In this document: piece by piece, positions 7,984 to 17,331 of the stretch
How the letters are laid out: each line of letters opens with the position of its first letter
How positions within the stretch are numbered: position 1 is the stretch's first letter
Assembly (NCBI RefSeq): GCF_001412215.1
Contig: NZ_LLWP01000001.1
Span: forward strand, 1 to 64,000
DNA from: Pedobacter sp. Hv1
GTDB lineage: Bacteria; Bacteroidota; Bacteroidia; Sphingobacteriales; Sphingobacteriaceae
Length of the DNA: 64,000 nucleotides
Direction of reading: 5' to 3'
The notes under the pieces: generated by a model
What the model was told of the DNA's origin: nothing
Seen by the model: only the letters and a program-made list of their open reading frames with translations
The model's database searches: none
Translations under genes and position numbers: made by a program

Positions 7984-9369
7984 ATGAAACAACTATTCAC
8001 CCTATCACTGGTTGTACTTTTGAGCAGCAGTGTGGTAGCACAACAAAACAAGGTATCAACTGATATTCGAACAGACAGTCTGATCAACAAATGGATGGCA
8101 GATACGCATACACCCGGGCTTGCCCTTGGTATCCTTAAACCTGGACAGCTGGCAGAAATTAAAACTTATGGCATAGCCGATATAGAAAATAGTGTACCTG
8201 TTACAGACGAAAGTGTTTTTATGATCGCTTCGCTAAGCAAACAATTCATTTCATTTGCCATCTTACTGCTCGAACAAGAGAAACGACTTTCATTAACAGA
8301 TCCTGCTGCTAAATACATTACCGAACTTCCTGATCCTTTAAATAAAATCACCATCTACCAATTACTAGCGCATACTTCTGGACTGGTTAGAGACCCTGAG
8401 AATTATCATCCTTACGATAAGCAAACAGTGATGGATGTGATCAAATCAATGTATACCATCCCCTTAAACTCTCAGCCTGGGGATCAATGGCTTTATTCAA
8501 ACGCAGGTTATTTTATGCTGGCAGAAATCATCACCCGTGTGAGTGGTACGCCTTGGGATACCTTCATCACCAATAGACTATTTATCCCTGCCGGAATGAC
8601 TAAAACACGTACGGGTACGGTTTCAGAAATCATTCCTGGTCGTGTTGCAGGCTACAATTACACCAAGCAAGGATTGATCAATACAGAAAAATGGATCGCT
8701 ATTCGTCCTAGTGGTGCATTGGTATCAACCATAAAAGATATGGTAAAATGGGATCATTTTCTTGACACTACACGTCTGCTCTCTCCAGAAAATAAGAATT
8801 TACTATGGAAGCCAGCCAAGCTCAATAACGAAGCACCTATTAATTATGCAATGGGCTGGTATGCCGAACCTTTTCTTGGTACACCTCGCATTCATCACGA
8901 TGGGCAATATCCGGGTTTCCGTGCAGATTATGAACGTTTTCCGAATGAAGGGCTAACCTTAATTATCTTGAGCAATTTGGATAACAGATCATTAGAATCT
9001 CTGGCCATCAAAGCTGTTGGCATCTTGAACCCGAAATTAACACCACCCCCACTCCATATTCAGGTTGCAGTGCCCGAAAAAATTGTTGCCGGAGACCAGA
9101 AAATTCCAATTGACATTACCATACGCAATCAAGGCAAAGACATCGCAAATAGCCTTGTTGAAATGGAGATCTGGGACGAAAGTGGTAAAAGTGTATATAA
9201 GCAACAAGCAGAGCAGCTGAATTTCAATGCTACAGCGCCCAAACAACTCCATTTCGCTTGGTCGCCCACAAAAGCTGGTCTTTATACCGTAAACATTGGC
9301 GTTTACGGCCCACGTTGGACATTTAGTTATGCATGGATGACAAATTTAGCAACCCTTAAGGTGCAGTGA
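7984..9369 (+). CDS. Exported serine hydrolase (class C beta-lactamase fold) with C-terminal CARDB-like domain
   Basis: This 461-residue protein has a signal peptide ending at VVAQQ and a beta-lactamase/penicillin-binding-protein fold. The SxxK motif is SLSK at 83-86, the YxN motif is YSN at 171-173, and a third motif is HHDG near 300. The last 110 residues or so (from about 350, ...KIPIDITIRNQGKDIANSLVEM...) look like an immunoglobulin-like CARDB domain, probably for binding or spacing at the cell surface. Such proteins are usually esterases or D-aminopeptidases rather than true beta-lactamases. It is convergent with the lipoprotein gene at 9375. Confidence 0.9.
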   Translation: MKQLFTLSLVVLLSSSVVAQQNKVSTDIRTDSLINKWMADTHTPGLALGILKPGQLAEIKTYGIADIENSVPVTDESVFMIASLSKQFISFAILLLEQEKRLSLTDPAAKYITELPDPLNKITIYQLLAHTSGLVRDPENYHPYDKQTVMDVIKSMYTIPLNSQPGDQWLYSNAGYFMLAEIITRVSGTPWDTFITNRLFIPAGMTKTRTGTVSEIIPGRVAGYNYTKQGLINTEKWIAIRPSGALVSTIKDMVKWDHFLDTTRLLSPENKNLLWKPAKLNNEAPINYAMGWYAEPFLGTPRIHHDGQYPGFRADYERFPNEGLTLIILSNLDNRSLESLAIKAVGILNPKLTPPPLHIQVAVPEKIVAGDQKIPIDITIRNQGKDIANSLVEMEIWDESGKSVYKQQAEQLNFNATAPKQLHFAWSPTKAGLYTVNIGVYGPRWTFSYAWMTNLATLKVQ

Positions 9370-9374
9370 AAAAT

Positions 9375-10232
9375 TTAGTTCGAATAGCTATAGGTAATAT
9401 TTGTTTGAACACTTTCAACAAAATTGCCATCGGTATCTAGCTCATCGCTTTGACATTTGATGCCAACCACATTTCCAGAATTGTGAGTATAACTTAAAGT
9501 TGCTGAAGATCTTAAAGATTGGAAAGCGACAAGTTGTTTCTGAGAAAGGGACTGTAATGAAAGAGAAATAAGTTCGTTTACCAACGCTGCAGTATCTTGT
9601 GAAAATGGATTTTTCAACTTATAAATAGGAATCGAATTACCATAAACCCTATGATCTTGTTCATTGTACTGAAAATTGATGGAGGTTTTTAAATAAAAGG
9701 CATCGGTTAGTGCTTTCATCAATTTTCCATCGCTTACCTGAAGTTTAAGATAAGTTAAATCATTACTGTTCGTAGCTATGGTGGTCATGTCTCCAGTCTT
9801 CGTACAGGTTAATGGAAAAGATAAGACAGTACCAGAGGCGGTTTTAACTTTAAATTCTGCATCTAAAAGTATATCATTCGAATAATTTAAAATCAGCGTA
9901 TACAGGAAACCTTCAATATGGTGTTCAATTCGATTAATCTTTGTACCCATATAATAATAGTTGTACCCAGTTTTAAAATCTGCCGAACCAAAATAAGACA
10001 CTTGCTTATTTTCATTGTAATTGACGATGTAATTTTGTTCTAATTGATCTTTCACTATTTTAATTGACTTGATCATTTTGGTTTGTGGTATTTCTGGCTC
10101 TTTAAGTATACTTTTTTTACAACTGCTAAAAATTGTAATCAAAAAGACCAATGATAAAACTGGTCTAGATATTCTTATTAAATATTTTTGTTGAAGAGGA
10201 GGAGTTTTTGTTGTGTTGTTCATCATTATCAT
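9375..10232 (-). CDS. Lipoprotein of unknown function
   Basis: This 285-residue protein has a late signal sequence (hydrophobic RPVLSLVFLITIF) followed by lipobox FSSC-KK near residue 38. The mature part is beta-rich with repeated tyrosine/asparagine strands (YIVNYNENKQVSYFG, INFQYNEQDHRVYGN), similar in style to the large family of Bacteroidota cell-surface lipoproteins related to DUF4595. It resembles the lipoprotein at 14,218 in layout. The function is unknown. Confidence 0.75.
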   Translation of the reverse strand: MIMMNNTTKTPPLQQKYLIRISRPVLSLVFLITIFSSCKKSILKEPEIPQTKMIKSIKIVKDQLEQNYIVNYNENKQVSYFGSADFKTGYNYYYMGTKINRIEHHIEGFLYTLILNYSNDILLDAEFKVKTASGTVLSFPLTCTKTGDMTTIATNSNDLTYLKLQVSDGKLMKALTDAFYLKTSINFQYNEQDHRVYGNSIPIYKLKNPFSQDTAALVNELISLSLQSLSQKQLVAFQSLRSSATLSYTHNSGNVVGIKCQSDELDTDGNFVESVQTNITYSYSN

Positions 10233-10634
10233 TTTAATAGTGTGTATGTTTTCAAATCTATGGTGATTAAAATCTTAATCGTTTGATAAGCAAGACGATC
10301 AAATATTTTGAAAGGTTGCAACTGCTTTGTTTTCAGTACTTCCTATGCTCAGTTCTGTTAAATACTTGACTAAAACTTATATTTTCAACAAAATTTGTTG
10401 CACCCCTAGCACAAGTCACTCAGTTTTGATATTAAAAACCATTGCTGCGCTCCAATAAAAAAGCACCAAATACAATGGACTTTGTCAACTTTGATTTATC
10501 TTTGATGACAATCCTACTATCTCAACAGCAGGCTTTAAGTTGATTGAATCAGAAGAAAATATACTGCCAAACGGTAATTTTTTGCTCAACTATTAGTTCA
10601 GCAAAGAAGACCATCAAATTCCAGCAATGATATC
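10233..10634. other. Gene-free stretch with a possible decayed coding remnant
   Basis: About 400 bases without a credible gene. TATCTTTG at 10,497-10,504 matches the -7 consensus for the gene at 10,635, but the nearest TTTG upstream is only 12 bases away. From about 10,501 to 10,593 a plus-strand frame reads FDDNPTISTAGFKLIESEEN... to a stop, which looks protein-like and may be the tail of a lost gene. Confidence 0.4.
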
Positions 10635-11561
10635 ATGAGATCATCATACAGCAACATTTACATTATTGGTAACGGGGTAATTGCAAAAGCATTAGCGGTT
10701 GCACTTGCCTTAAAAGGAAAAAAAGTAACCATTCTTAGAGGTAGTATTGACGAAAAGCCCGATTACAGCGAAGTGATTGAGGTAGAAATAGGCAATGAAA
10801 CCCTCAAAGCAGCAATAAGCATCAGCACCTTAAGCAATCATCCTGAGCTTGATGGAATGATTCTTTTAACCAACAAATCGTTTGGGAATGAACAATTGGC
10901 CCAAAAGCTAAAAGATAAAGCCCAGCATTGCCCTATCGTGTTTTTGCAAAATGGTCTACATATCGAAAACAGTTTTATGGAGCTAGGCTTTAGCCAACTT
11001 TACAGGTGCGTACTGTTTGCAACCAGCCAATCTATTTCAGCAACTAAAGTTAGGTTTAGGATTGTAGCTACATCACCAATCGGTACGATCAAAGGTTCAA
11101 CAGATGTGTTGCAAAACATTGTTAATGAAATTTCTACCGATGTCTTTACTTTTGGTGCAGCAGAAAATATTCAGGCTGTAATTTGGAAAAAGGTAATTAC
11201 TAATTGTGTGTTCAACTCCATTTGTCCATTGCTGGAAATTGATAACGGGGTGTTTCATCGCAATGAAGCGGCACTCCAACTTGCAAAGACTGTGATTAGC
11301 GAATGTGTTGCGGTTGCTACCGAAAATAGTATCGTACTTACCGAAGATGAGGTACTTCAAAACATGTTAGCCATTAGTAAAATGTCTGATGGGCAAAAGA
11401 TATCAACTTATCAAGACATTCTAAATGGTAGGGAAACAGAAATTGAAACATTAAATTTTGCTATAGAAAAAGTAGCCAAAAAGTCTGGCAACCATACCGT
11501 TCCAACTACCGCTTTATTAGGTCAGTTAACAAAAATCAAAGCAGATTTATTTAGAAAATAA
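10635..11561 (+). CDS. Ketopantoate reductase (ApbA/PanE)-family oxidoreductase
   Basis: This 308-residue cytoplasmic protein opens with a Rossmann dinucleotide site (IYIIGNGVIAKALAVALALKG, residues about 8-28). Its C-terminal helical domain carries WKKVITNCVFNSICPLL, matching the ApbA_C pattern with the catalytic-type lysine. Family members reduce 2-dehydropantoate to pantoate with NADPH. Outlying paralogues act on other 2-oxo acids, and the divergence here makes the exact substrate uncertain. It is convergent with the amidohydrolase gene, 11 bases apart. Confidence 0.85.
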   Translation: MRSSYSNIYIIGNGVIAKALAVALALKGKKVTILRGSIDEKPDYSEVIEVEIGNETLKAAISISTLSNHPELDGMILLTNKSFGNEQLAQKLKDKAQHCPIVFLQNGLHIENSFMELGFSQLYRCVLFATSQSISATKVRFRIVATSPIGTIKGSTDVLQNIVNEISTDVFTFGAAENIQAVIWKKVITNCVFNSICPLLEIDNGVFHRNEAALQLAKTVISECVAVATENSIVLTEDEVLQNMLAISKMSDGQKISTYQDILNGRETEIETLNFAIEKVAKKSGNHTVPTTALLGQLTKIKADLFRK

Positions 11562-11572
11562 GTACTCACACC

Positions 11573-12910
11573 TTAAAAAACAATGTTTCCTTGATGGATT
11601 AACGATTTCACATCCGATATACGGGAAACTGCTTCTGCAGAACAACTGGCATCAACAAAAACCAGATCGGCAACATCGCCTGCCTTTGGCCATTGCTGCA
11701 CACCTTTATCGTCCAAAGGCACTGGGCCTGCAGTGGCCAATTTCAGCATTCTAGATAAGCCAAATTCTGTAGAGTAGCCATACAATTGGGCTGCAAGATT
11801 AGCCTTTTGCAAAACACTTCCACTTCCAAAGGTATTCCAATGGTCTACAATACTGTCGTTGCCTGTCATTACTTTTACCCCGTGTTTCATCAAGGTAGGA
11901 ATAGGCATGATCAAGCTACCGATAGGAATGGTAGAATTGATGCCAATCCCTGCATTGGCCAGTTTTTCTGCTATTGCCTCTTGTGCAGTTTTATCTAATT
12001 TACCCAATATAAAACAGTGGCTCACAAAGGTTTTTCCTTTTAAAATTGGATTTTCGTTTACTTTAGCAATCAAGTACTCCACTGTTTTCAAACCAGATTC
12101 GCCCGATTCATGTAAGTGGATATCAATGCCTTTGTTGTGGTCCAATGCCAATTGTACGGTAAAATCCATCGTTTTTTCAATCGCCCCATCAATCGTAAAA
12201 GGATCTAGGCCACCAATAAAATCAATGTCCATTTTGGCCGCTTCTTTGAGGTAGGGAACCGAATCGGTATAGAACACCCCATGTTGTGGGAAAGCAACTA
12301 GTTCAGCTCCGAAAACCTTTTTCTTGTTTGCTAAAGCAATTTGCAGGTTTTTTAAAGATTGTAGTTTAGAGGTTGGTTCAATGTTCACATGGCTCCGTGC
12401 AAATGAGGTACCTTTAGATTGCAAAAGCTCAATCATCTTTTCGGCCTTAAAAGTTGATTTTTTCAACATTTCAGGGAGGATTTGCTGTTCCAATGCAATC
12501 ATCCCTTTTACACCCCCGGTTCTTCTTCTTATGGCCTGCCATTTATCGCCATAAAAGGTTTTGTCCAAATGAATGTGCATATCCCTAAATGCAGGGAGCA
12601 TTAACATGCCTTTAGCATCAATGGCTTTTGCCCCAATTTGGTTAGGCCCTACTTTTTTTATTTTTCCGTTGGCTATTTCTACAGTAAAAAGTCCAGTTTT
12701 GGTGGCAACTACTTCTTCACCATCATATTCAAAACCGGTTTCTAAAAGCACGTTTTTCAACAGATAAGTACTCCTCTCCGCCCCGATGGCCTTATCTTCC
12801 ACCTCATTAACGGCATGTGCTTGCAATATTCCTGGAATAAGTGACAAGCTTGCCAGACCTAATCCAGAATTTTTAAGAAAATCTTTACGTGATATCCCTG
12901 ACTTTTCCAT
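11573..12910 (-). CDS. Exported amidohydrolase related to cytosine deaminase
   Basis: This 445-residue metal-dependent hydrolase has the HxH metal pair in RDMHIHLDKTF (about 112-114), HVNIEP, DIHLHESGE, SHCF, and the metal Asp in MTGNDSIVDHW. This set is typical of the CodA/N-isopropylammelide group. The N-terminus (ISRKDFLKNSGLGLASLSLIPG) looks like a Tat signal in which the second arginine is lysine, so it is probably exported, which is unusual for a cytosine deaminase. The true substrate is unknown. An AraC-type regulator is encoded just upstream on the same strand. Confidence 0.88.
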   Translation of the reverse strand: MEKSGISRKDFLKNSGLGLASLSLIPGILQAHAVNEVEDKAIGAERSTYLLKNVLLETGFEYDGEEVVATKTGLFTVEIANGKIKKVGPNQIGAKAIDAKGMLMLPAFRDMHIHLDKTFYGDKWQAIRRRTGGVKGMIALEQQILPEMLKKSTFKAEKMIELLQSKGTSFARSHVNIEPTSKLQSLKNLQIALANKKKVFGAELVAFPQHGVFYTDSVPYLKEAAKMDIDFIGGLDPFTIDGAIEKTMDFTVQLALDHNKGIDIHLHESGESGLKTVEYLIAKVNENPILKGKTFVSHCFILGKLDKTAQEAIAEKLANAGIGINSTIPIGSLIMPIPTLMKHGVKVMTGNDSIVDHWNTFGSGSVLQKANLAAQLYGYSTEFGLSRMLKLATAGPVPLDDKGVQQWPKAGDVADLVFVDASCSAEAVSRISDVKSLIHQGNIVF

Positions 12911-13031
12911 AATCTACCTTATTGATTTGATCAAAATTCCTTGTTTTTTGAAGGAAACAAAATAACCATTTCAAATGTACACAACTGCTCAATCAAAAGG
13001 CTTGAAGAATTTCTGCAGTTACTTGAAGAAT

Positions 13032-13892
13032 TTATCTCTTCTCTCGAAATTCAGTTGGTGAAATTCCTGTCTGACTTTTAAAAAAATTAGAAAAATAGGC
13101 ATGATCTACAAAACCCAGTTCAAAAGCAATTTCTTTAATGGATAAACTGCTACTTTGTAACAATCTTTTAGCCTCAATCCCTACCCTTTGCTGTATCAGC
13201 TGCGTTGCCGATATTTTCAAATGCTTTTTACAAAGGATGTTCAAGTAATTGGCAGAAATATTTAGTTTATCGGCATAGAAGACTACAAACTTCTTCTCCT
13301 TGAAAAATTCATCTATCAGCATATTAAATGCAGCTAATCTTTCATTGGACTGGTAGACCTTAAACTCCTTAAAAACATGTTCGGCTTCTCTGCTCACAAT
13401 TGCTGCTATTACTGCTGCTCGAGCGCTGATCAGGTGCACCAAAGAATCGGCTCGTTTCAGCTCATTTTTAATGGCATCAAATTCATAATGCAATAGCTCG
13501 AAAGCATGGTTAGACAATTGTATAACCGGGTGATTTTGGTAATTGGTAAAGGAAAACCTGAAATAAGGGGCAAATTTTTCAAAAAAAGTACGCTCAATCA
13601 TCAATTGATAGCCAATTGTTCCAGCGGCGATATTCCATTTGTGCATTTGCTTAGGAAATAACACATGCACTTGATGATTGCCAATTGGGTGATCTACAGA
13701 GTCGATACAATGCACCCCACTCGCCTGATCAAAGAGGTTGATGGTAAAAAAATCATGTGTATGTGGAATTTCGATAGTTCTTTCCCCATGTAATTCATTA
13801 AATAGAATCTCTTCACGACCAGCAAACTGGCCCTCCCTAAACCCTTGAATGCTGATCATCGATACCGAACTGTTACTCTCGTTTCTACGCAT
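13032..13892 (-). CDS. AraC-family transcriptional regulator
   Basis: This 286-residue protein has an N-terminal cupin-type sensing domain (about 30-110, IEIPHTHDFFTINLFDQ) and a C-terminal AraC double helix-turn-helix (about 190-286, ending ELGFVDHAYFSNFFKSQTGISPTEFREKR). It lies 121 bases upstream of the exported amidohydrolase on the same strand and may activate it. A 9-bp inverted repeat lies upstream of its start. Confidence 0.94.
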   Translation of the reverse strand: MRRNESNSSVSMISIQGFREGQFAGREEILFNELHGERTIEIPHTHDFFTINLFDQASGVHCIDSVDHPIGNHQVHVLFPKQMHKWNIAAGTIGYQLMIERTFFEKFAPYFRFSFTNYQNHPVIQLSNHAFELLHYEFDAIKNELKRADSLVHLISARAAVIAAIVSREAEHVFKEFKVYQSNERLAAFNMLIDEFFKEKKFVVFYADKLNISANYLNILCKKHLKISATQLIQQRVGIEAKRLLQSSSLSIKEIAFELGFVDHAYFSNFFKSQTGISPTEFREKR

Positions 13893-13958
13893 AACCGCTA
13901 TGGAGATATGATAAATTTAGGCTGAAGATAAAGTTTATCTGGCTTGAAAAATCAGGGC

Positions 13959-13983
13959 TTCACAAATTTCAACCATTTGTGAA
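13959..13983. promoter_or_regulatory. Inverted repeat upstream of the AraC regulator (candidate operator)
   Basis: TTCACAAAT (13959-13967) and ATTTGTGAA (13975-13983) are perfect inverted repeats separated by 7 bases. They centre about 80 bases upstream of the AraC start at 13,892, consistent with an autoregulatory site. The rest of 13,893-14,217 shows no gene. Confidence 0.4.
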
Positions 13984-14217
13984 ATTTATAAAAAAATCCA
14001 AATTAATCAATTAGAAAGATGTTTAATTTTATAGGAAAAGGAAGCTCTATTTCGTGCAAGTTTATTTTTCTATCCCTCCATATCAGAACAACCCTAATTA
14101 TGGAGTGATTGACCACATTCAATGAAATATCCAGATATGTAAGGCAAATAGAAAATATTCTAATGAGTAAAAATTGCTCTATCGTTGCTTCAACTATCTT
14201 ATCAATTATTCAAAAGG

Positions 14218-15129
14218 TTACTTACATAGATAATTAATGGATGTAAAGCCAGTATAATTGAATTCTGGGCGATCAAGATTTTCTACTTTTTTAGTCAAGT
14301 ACATAATATTTCCAGCACTATTTCTCTTATAGTTATAGCTTTCTACTAAATTGGGTTTAGCATATAAATGATGTGTTCTTTTAATCGGCATATTTTTAGT
14401 TTTTTTACCAAACCAACCTTGTCGATAAAACGCCAGAAAGGCCTGCCTCATATCAAATACATTATAAATAAAAGGCACAAAACCATCCGCCAGCTCTGGT
14501 TGCATTAGTTCTTGATCATATTCTATTGTGGTGTAAATATTCTGCCAAGAGTTTGACTGATATACCTTTACCAAATTTCCATCTTTGTATTCAAAATCCT
14601 GAAAATTTGATAATCCTTGGTTGGGTTCACCAGTCCGAATTCTCAGTAGTTGTCCCTCGCTGGTATATTGCATATTGTAAACTATATGATCTCCATACCC
14701 ATCTTCCCGTATTTGCTTGATCAAGCCTCCATCTAGTACAGCAGTACCTTTAATGACCGGTGCTGCACCTAAATCTTTGCGAAAAACCTCATATTTCACC
14801 TCCCCCATCGAAGGATAGGATATCGAAATATCAAGTGCATTTACCTTATCATAATAGTAAGAAATTTTTACTGGTTTATCTAACATATAAGTGTAAACCA
14901 TACTGTCAGTATAGTGCCCATAGTTGACCAACACATTCTCCAGCCGGCAATCGTTCCGAAACGCTTGCGGTTTCGGTGTTTCTGGTTCCTTAACTATGGG
15001 GTCTGGTTGAACAGGGTATATTTTATTTTTCTTGCAGCCACTGGCTAATAACAATATCAAAACCAACATTAAACTAAAATTGCTAACAAATAGTCTATAC
15101 TTTCCCATTTCGACTGTTTTCCAAAACAT
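14218..15129 (-). CDS. Lipoprotein of unknown function, beta-rich
   Basis: This 303-residue lipoprotein has lipobox LASGC-KK near residue 32. A second possible ATG at 15,108 would give a shorter signal. The mature part is a series of strands of the type YVYDGNLVKVYQS and YNMQYTSEGQLLRIRTG, the pattern of Bacteroidota surface lipoproteins that resemble YD/RHS repeats. It starts 7 bases after the stop of the kelch-type lipoprotein gene, so they share a transcript. The function is unknown. Confidence 0.78.
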   Translation of the reverse strand: MFWKTVEMGKYRLFVSNFSLMLVLILLLASGCKKNKIYPVQPDPIVKEPETPKPQAFRNDCRLENVLVNYGHYTDSMVYTYMLDKPVKISYYYDKVNALDISISYPSMGEVKYEVFRKDLGAAPVIKGTAVLDGGLIKQIREDGYGDHIVYNMQYTSEGQLLRIRTGEPNQGLSNFQDFEYKDGNLVKVYQSNSWQNIYTTIEYDQELMQPELADGFVPFIYNVFDMRQAFLAFYRQGWFGKKTKNMPIKRTHHLYAKPNLVESYNYKRNSAGNIMYLTKKVENLDRPEFNYTGFTSINYLCK

Positions 15130-15136
15130 ATATTAA

Positions 15137-16255
15137 TTAATTAGTAGCTTTTTTGTATTTGACCAAATATACCTCTGTTGGCAACTTAATTAATGGATAT
15201 GAGCTATTGCTAGCTGAGCCTCCATGAACTATAAAGTAATCCCCAACAAAGTGAGTCGTATGTGCATAACGAGTAAACTTGAGTTTAGCCTGTTGCCAAT
15301 CCTTATTATCTATATGATAAATTAGCAGGTCATTTGACGTTTTAAGGTAAGTATAACCATTCACATCTACATCAGAGACACTTCCACCTGTGATGACTAA
15401 GCTTCTAGATTTCGGATCGATACTCATCTCATACATTGTACGTCCACTTGGCAACATAATCTTTGACCAAAGTCCCGTTTTTACATCCAATACATCAATA
15501 TAATCAAGTGTTATAAAAGACGTATTTCCATAGAAATAGATGTGTTCATCCAATGCCAACAGTTTGGTATGAGATTGATGCTGAAAAGAGGAGATTGTTG
15601 ACCAAGCATTGTTTTTAAAATCATATATTCTAATAGAATCAGGGTAATGAATGTCATTGAAATACAACTTATTGCCGATCACTACCATACCTGTAGTAGT
15701 AACTCTCGTACGAATTGGATTATCAATTGTTTGCCATCTATCTGTTATAGAATCGTACGCATATAGATAATTATAATCATAAAAGACCACATATCTATTA
15801 TCAACGATAGCAGAAAATGTCGGATGATGATATTGGTAATCTCCAAAAAGTACAAAATTGGAAGTTTTGGTAACTTCATCATAAATATCTATTCGATATT
15901 GATCAGCTATATTGGTGTTCCCACCAGCGACGAAAACCTTACCTTTGAAATAAATTGAACTAGTATAAGATCTTTTCCAGCTCAATGGAACCTGTACCCA
16001 TTGTGCAGTTTTTGGCGTATAGATAAATAAATCAGAATCGTTCATTCCACCAGAAACATAAAAATGATTACCATCGGTAGTGGCTGACATAGAGAGAAAT
16101 GCTCCATCGGCATTATCATCTCTTTGACGTTCTAGGCTGAGAGTATAAACAATAGCTTTAGGATCTGGTAAAAGGTTACCTTTCTTTTTACAAGAGAGAT
16201 TGATTAGTGATAAAAAAACCAGAGACAAGACGACCAGAAAACCTTGATACTTCAT
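15137..16255 (-). CDS. Kelch-repeat lipoprotein
   Basis: This 372-residue lipoprotein has lipobox INLSC-KKK near residue 22. It then has five to six kelch-type blades with the usual GG followed by aromatic spacing (FYVSGGMNDSDLFIYTP, VFVAGGNTNIADQYRIDIYD, LYFNDIHYPDSIRIYDFKN, LVITGGSVSDVD, FIVHGGSASNSS). It probably forms a beta-propeller in the periplasm or on the surface. It is the middle gene of three consecutive minus-strand lipoproteins (17,054 to 14,218). Confidence 0.88.
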   Translation of the reverse strand: MKYQGFLVVLSLVFLSLINLSCKKKGNLLPDPKAIVYTLSLERQRDDNADGAFLSMSATTDGNHFYVSGGMNDSDLFIYTPKTAQWVQVPLSWKRSYTSSIYFKGKVFVAGGNTNIADQYRIDIYDEVTKTSNFVLFGDYQYHHPTFSAIVDNRYVVFYDYNYLYAYDSITDRWQTIDNPIRTRVTTTGMVVIGNKLYFNDIHYPDSIRIYDFKNNAWSTISSFQHQSHTKLLALDEHIYFYGNTSFITLDYIDVLDVKTGLWSKIMLPSGRTMYEMSIDPKSRSLVITGGSVSDVDVNGYTYLKTSNDLLIYHIDNKDWQQAKLKFTRYAHTTHFVGDYFIVHGGSASNSSYPLIKLPTEVYLVKYKKATN

Positions 16256-16376
16256 AATTATATTTTGAGTGCGAAAATAACATTAATGCTCATAATGCGT
16301 AAAAAGTAGCTTCAAAACAAAAGAGGCGAATTCATATTATTCAATAAAAATGTAAAAGATGAAATAAATTCCAAAC

Positions 16377-17054
16377 CTAAATATCCAATCTTGATATCCT
16401 CAGATAATCAGCGTCAAAATTACCTTTACCCATAAAGGAAAACCCTATACTCTGCCCTTTTGAAGGTAGATAAGGGCCCTCATATACTAAAGTTTGATTC
16501 AAGAAAAAGAAATATTTGTTCTTTATTTTCCTAATTTTTATCACTGCATTAGTAGTCGATTCAACGGTTTTTTCCCTCACAACATAAACTTCACCAAAAG
16601 TAGTTGAACCATCTACAAAATCCATTTTACCTTCTTTAAACTCCAATCGATAAGAGCCATAGTAGGGGTGAGCCAAATCATTAGATGCCCACCAAAGACC
16701 ATATTTTTTAGTTGTCGCATTCAACTTTGTCTCAATTTCAAAATCTTTTGACTGATCAAAATTAAAGCCATTGGAATGATTAAGCATGTAACCACTTCCA
16801 TTATTATAGAAACTATAATACCCTTTTTCAATCTTCATATAGTCATAATAATTGTTAGGTTCGAAGAAGATTCTCCAGGCGTTATTATTGCTATTGAAAT
16901 CTTCATCTATTAACAAAACCTTATGTTTATCCGGAATGCCGTTTACCAGATTCGGAAAAATTGTTTCAGTAGCAGGTTCTTGTGGAGTAATCTTTTTCTT
17001 TTTACATCCGAATATAACAATAGCAATAAGCATTAAAATAACGACATTTTTCAT
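16377..17054 (-). CDS. Lipoprotein with a concanavalin-like fold
   Basis: This 225-residue lipoprotein has lipobox VIFGC-KKKK near residue 17. The mature region (LIDEDFNSNNNAWRIFFE..., DFEIETKLNATTKKYGLWWAS, YLRISRL) follows the DxFxxN-W start and strand pattern of jelly-roll, concanavalin-like domains that bind carbohydrate or act as spacers. No catalytic acid pair was recognised. It is the first of the three-gene lipoprotein run, 121 bases before the kelch gene. Confidence 0.78.
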   Translation of the reverse strand: MKNVVILMLIAIVIFGCKKKKITPQEPATETIFPNLVNGIPDKHKVLLIDEDFNSNNNAWRIFFEPNNYYDYMKIEKGYYSFYNNGSGYMLNHSNGFNFDQSKDFEIETKLNATTKKYGLWWASNDLAHPYYGSYRLEFKEGKMDFVDGSTTFGEVYVVREKTVESTTNAVIKIRKIKNKYFFFLNQTLVYEGPYLPSKGQSIGFSFMGKGNFDADYLRISRLDI

Positions 17055-17331
17055 AAGTACCCTTTTCGGCGAAAATACAACAAATTAATTAAATTTTAAG
17101 GAATGAGGAAGGCATCAAATTTGTTGGTATCTCCACTTAAAAACCTATAATGATCGGATTGCGTTGGATATTTATCATTCACTTCTAAAGTGTATATGAA
17201 ATATTGCCAAATTGAACCTTCTTACCATAAATACTCCATCAAAGGGAAAATTAATTAAAACAGACCATTTTTCGAGAATTTTGAAAGAATAAGAACACCT
17301 TAAATCTCTTTTATTTTCTTCTAAATCTAGT

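Noticed and set aside
11859..12254. 131-codon open frame antisense to the amidohydrolase
   Set aside because: It mirrors a well-supported enzyme and shows no family features.
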